This document shows, in pieces, positions 6,055-7,748 of a DNA stretch of 7,748 nt. Under the pieces are notes generated by a model. It had not been told where the DNA came from. It did no database searches and saw nothing but the letters and a program-made list of their open reading frames with translations. The translations under genes and the position numbers were made by a program. The stretch spans positions 1-7,748 of the forward strand of contig CANRCL010000054.1 in assembly GCA_947629115.1 (NCBI GenBank), read 5' to 3'. Positions within the stretch are counted from its first letter, which is position 1; each line of letters starts with the position of its first letter. The DNA comes from an uncultured Bacilli bacterium (GTDB lineage Bacteria > Bacillota_I > Bacilli_A > RF39 > UBA660).

Positions 6055-6481
6055 AGTTCATACTTTCTAAATATAAATCTAAGATACTTTGATTTATTTT
6101 ACTATAAACACTTTCTTGACTATTAACTAATAATTTTTCATAATTATCTAATTCTTGATAAAAGTTTTTATTTATATGAAGCATTTTTAAATAAATATTT
6201 AAATGATTATTTTCATAAAAACTAACCATCTTATTAACTACATCCATATCTTTATAAATAGTTAAATATACTTTATATAAATTATCTTCTTTTATAATTA
6301 TTGAAGAATCAATAGTTTTACAAAAGTTTTCCGCATTTTCTAAATTTTCATAAGCCCCAACTTGAAAAGCATAAGCCACATATTCTTCTTTAGCATAAAT
6401 ATTTTCTTTATTTAAAAATAAAAAAGTAAATAAAACTCCGCCGATTAAGGAAATAAAAATTAATAACATATTTTTCTTCAT
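6038..6481 (-). CDS. SPOR-domain membrane-anchored protein
   Basis: SPOR domains bind denuded peptidoglycan strands and localise proteins to division septa. The 147-residue product begins with a Lys-rich tip and a membrane anchor or signal (about 4-23). A SPOR-like repeat (about 34-105) follows: AFQVGAYENLENAENF, then DNLYKVYL, then a second helix-strand half ending IYLKML. The remaining 40 residues are a charged helical tail. GGTGAT precedes ATG 6481 by about 8 bases. It heads the mreCD operon. In Bacillus the SPOR protein SpoIIB is encoded a few genes upstream of mreB, so this could be a reduced relative, but similarity outside the SPOR fold is too low to name it. Confidence 0.75.
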   Translation of the reverse strand: MKKNMLLIFISLIGGVLFTFLFLNKENIYAKEEYVAYAFQVGAYENLENAENFCKTIDSSIIIKEDNLYKVYLTIYKDMDVVNKMVSFYENNHLNIYLKMLHINKNFYQELDNYEKLLVNSQESVYSKINQSILDLYLESMNYEKNI

Positions 6482-6499
6482 TTACTTATCACCAGTTAT

Positions 6500-6508
6500 A
6501 ATATAGCA
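6500..6508 (-). promoter_or_regulatory. Extended -10 promoter of the SPOR-mreCD-spoIVF operon
   Basis: The minus strand reads TGCTATATT: a TGn extension directly before TATATT. It lies 19 bases from the SPOR ATG (6481) and just after the upstream terminator. No good -35 box is present, as is typical of extended -10 promoters. The transcript leader would be very short but would contain the GGTGA RBS (6489-6493). Confidence 0.55.
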
Positions 6509-6518
6509 TAATTAAAAT

Positions 6519-6550
6519 AAAAAAAATGTCGAATTAATAAAGACGACATT
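6519..6550 (-). terminator. Rho-independent terminator of the acyltransferase-like gene
   Basis: On the minus strand AATGTCG (6550-6544) pairs with CGACATT (6531-6525) around a 12-base loop, and a T run follows (plus A run 6519-6526). It lies 6 bases beyond the stop codon at 6557-6559. Confidence 0.85.
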
Positions 6551-6556
6551 AAAAAT

Positions 6557-7386
6557 TTATATTTCTACTTTTTCTTTGATTTTATCTTCCAATAATTGAG
6601 GATTATCTAAAATATTTTGCATTAAATGAAGAGATTTAATTAAATAAAAACCATCAGCAATTCGCTCATCAATTGTAATTCCAAAATCACAATAATATCT
6701 TTTTTCTTTATTAACTATTTCTTCTTTAATCTCTCCAATTGTTACAATTCCAGAACAAGTACCAAAGTCAGTCACATTATGATAGATACCACCACAATGC
6801 AGAGAACCTATATTAGAAACTAACATACTACTATAATAAACATTATCTTTAACTAAAGAAGATGGTAATAATCCGTGTTTATCACACCATTTAAATAAAC
6901 CTACAATGGGAATTCTTATTAGATTAGGTAATTTACCAATTATCTGAATGGCATTATTAGCGCCCTTACCACAGTCTTCATTGCTTCTAACATTTTGAAC
7001 TTTAGTTTTTATTTTTTTACTTATAGTAAATAAAGTATCCTCTAAAGAAATTGGCATAACTACCATTAATTCTTCAGATTTATCATCTAAATTTACTTTC
7101 ATTACAAATGATAAAGAAATATCATTATGTTTATAAAGATGTCGATTAGCGACAAAATAATTTAATAAAGGACGATTATAAATTACTTTACCAAATAAAG
7201 TGACAAATGTATGAAAATAAGTAATATCGGGATTTTTTTCTTTTAATTTAGTTAAATAATTAATCAAATTTGTCACATCCATTTTTTGATTAATAAATAA
7301 TTCGCTATAGGCTCTTTTAGGTTTTAAATCGATTAATATTTGATTTAAGCCATTTGTTTTTGCCGTGTTGCATCTTTTCTTTTCAT
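6557..7386 (-). CDS. Stand-alone E2 (2-oxoacid dehydrogenase) acyltransferase-fold protein, 5' frameshift
   Basis: The protein has the chloramphenicol acetyltransferase-like fold of 2-oxoacid dehydrogenase E2 catalytic domains, without lipoyl or subunit-binding domains. Matches are RPLLNYFVANRHLY, SLSFVMKV, VSNIGSLHCGGIYHN, TDFGTCSGIVTIGE and, near the end, ITIDERIADGFY. True E2 enzymes have the catalytic His as DHRxxDG; here Glu replaces it, a trait I recall for this stand-alone group. The uninterrupted frame starts at ATG 7282, which has no RBS and begins inside the fold. AGAAGG (7394-7399) and ATG 7386 open a frame, MKRKDATRQKQMA, that soon stops. One extra base in the A5 run (plus T 7357-7361) would join it to the main frame, giving 276 residues. 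Acyl substrate unknown; it may be non-catalytic. Confidence 0.75.
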
Positions 7387-7409
7387 ATTTATACCTTCTA
7401 TCTAAATTT

Positions 7410-7418
7410 ATTATAACA
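7410..7418 (-). promoter_or_regulatory. Extended -10 promoter of the acyltransferase-like gene
   Basis: The minus strand reads TGTTATAAT, a perfect TATAAT with a TGn extension. It lies about 23 bases before ATG 7386, with the RBS AGAAGG between. No good -35 box is seen. It follows directly after a terminator, so the gene appears to be its own unit. Confidence 0.65.
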
Positions 7419-7432
7419 AATTCGTTTCAATT

Positions 7433-7455
7433 AAAAAAGAACTTTTTGGAGTTCT
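7433..7455 (-). terminator. Leftward rho-independent terminator
   Basis: On the minus strand AGAACT (7455-7450) pairs with AGTTCT (7443-7438) around a 6-base loop, followed by six T (plus A run 7433-7438). It would end transcripts coming leftward through the tRNA-like sequence. Confidence 0.75.
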
Positions 7456-7635
7456 CAAAATATATTATATTTTTATAAAAATAGGTAAAGGTTGGACATC
7501 ACTTCCAACATCTCATCAGAAACTTTTAAAAGTACCCTACACTTAAGATTAAAAATAATCCGCGATAGACGATGCTATTCTATCCTCAATACCTATAGGA
7601 ATTGCTTCCTCATTTTAACTAAAAAAAACAAATTA
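7456..7635. other. Non-coding stretch with several inverted repeats
   Basis: No gene is supported between the terminator and the tRNA 3' end. It holds a hairpin at 7491-7509 (GTTGGA, 7-base loop, TCCAAC), GATAG/CTATC arms at 7564-7584, and an 18-base interrupted palindrome at 7587-7604 (CAAT-a-CCTATAGG-a-ATTG). These could be operator, recombination or processing signals. The sequence alone does not decide. Confidence 0.5.
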
Positions 7636-7713
7636 TGGCGTCCCCGAGAAGATTTGAACTTCCGACCCCTTGCTTAGGAGGGGTATACTCTCCATCAGTT
7701 AGAACACCAAATC
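7636..7713 (-). tRNA. tRNA-Arg(CCU): good 3' half, truncated or degenerate 5' half
   Basis: From the anticodon loop onward the minus strand is a proper tRNA. It has loop CTCCTAA with anticodon CCU (7680-7674), GCAAG, a 5-base variable loop, T arm GGAAG-TTCAAAT-CTTCT (7663-7647), acceptor strand CGGGGAC (7646-7640), discriminator G and encoded CCA (7638-7636). The loop sequence matches bacterial tRNA-Arg(CCU). The 5' side does not fit. The bases before the anticodon loop, TACCC, cannot pair with GCAAG, and no GTCCCCG partner for the acceptor strand exists upstream. A D-arm-like TTCT/AGAG (7704-7688) is present but weak. Either this is a 3' tRNA fragment left by an integrated element, or a decayed gene. 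An intact tRNA seems unlikely. Confidence 0.5.
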
Positions 7714-7727
7714 TTTTTATCTTTTCC

Positions 7728-7748
7728 CCCTTATAATTAAGGGCTTTT
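7728..7748 (+). terminator. Possible rightward terminator at the window edge
   Basis: CCCTTA (7728-7733) pairs with TAAGGG (7738-7743) around a 4-base loop, followed by CTTTT where the window ends. The T run may continue outside. No rightward gene is seen before it, so it might instead be a symmetric element. Confidence 0.25.

Noticed and set aside
7280..7282. ATG 7282 as the true start of the acyltransferase-like gene
   Set aside because: It has no RBS, the frame upstream continues family-like sequence, and a proper RBS and ATG lie at 7384-7399.
7350..7366. Programmed -1 ribosomal slippage site
   Set aside because: The A run does not form a canonical X-XXY-YYZ heptamer in the starting frame, and no downstream stimulatory stem was evident.
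7492..7677. 61-codon plus-strand open frame ending WRPREDLNFRPLA
   Set aside because: The C-terminal sequence is the well-known artefact of translating the antisense of a tRNA, and there is no RBS.
1..7748. CRISPR array, insertion sequence or transposase
   Set aside because: No regularly spaced repeats and no transposase-like reading frame were seen on either strand.

Overview
The window is very AT-rich DNA from a low-GC Gram-positive (Firmicutes-type) bacterium that uses the standard code: every Trp codon I checked is TGG and the genes stay open under the standard code. The order mreC, mreD, (one gene), spoIVFA, spoIVFB, rplU, prp, rpmA matches the Bacillus subtilis mre-spoIVF-rplU-ysxB-rpmA neighbourhood, which confirms the gene calls. 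My guess at lineage is an uncultured gut Bacilli/RF39- or Erysipelotrichia-like organism. That is inference from base composition, gene style and the TasA-like surface protein.

Layout, left to right. Positions 1-626 (minus) hold the 5' part of a secreted surface protein with a SipW/TasA-type signal, running off the left edge. Positions 627-919 are a divergent intergenic region with a C8 tract, a hairpin and three TTGACA boxes. trmB (920-1558, plus) encodes the tRNA m7G46 methyltransferase. It converges on the leftward rplU-prp-rpmA operon, and each side ends in a hairpin that includes its own stop codon. The rplU operon has a near-consensus promoter and a folded leader resembling the L21 autoregulatory leader.

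Positions 2620-6481 are one tightly packed leftward operon: a SPOR-domain membrane protein, mreC, mreD, a DUF3419/BtaA-like SAM-binding protein, spoIVFA-like and spoIVFB-like. It is preceded by an extended -10 promoter and a terminator. Neither mreB nor minCD is present here; the DUF3419-like gene sits where minCD sits in Bacillus.

Positions 6557-7386 carry a stand-alone E2-type acyltransferase-fold protein. Its true N-terminus (good RBS, ATG at 7386) is separated from the rest by a one-base frameshift in an A5 run. Upstream are a leftward terminator, about 180 bp of non-coding DNA with inverted repeats, and a tRNA-Arg(CCU) sequence. The 3' half of that tRNA is good, but its 5' half does not complete the cloverleaf. 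This is what an attachment-site remnant of an integrated element would look like, with the element lying to the right of the window.

How the genes fit together: MreC/MreD and the SPOR protein act in cell-wall elongation or division. SpoIVFA/FB form a regulated intramembrane protease pair. Prp matures L27, the product of the gene directly downstream. TrmB and the ribosomal proteins are translation housekeeping.
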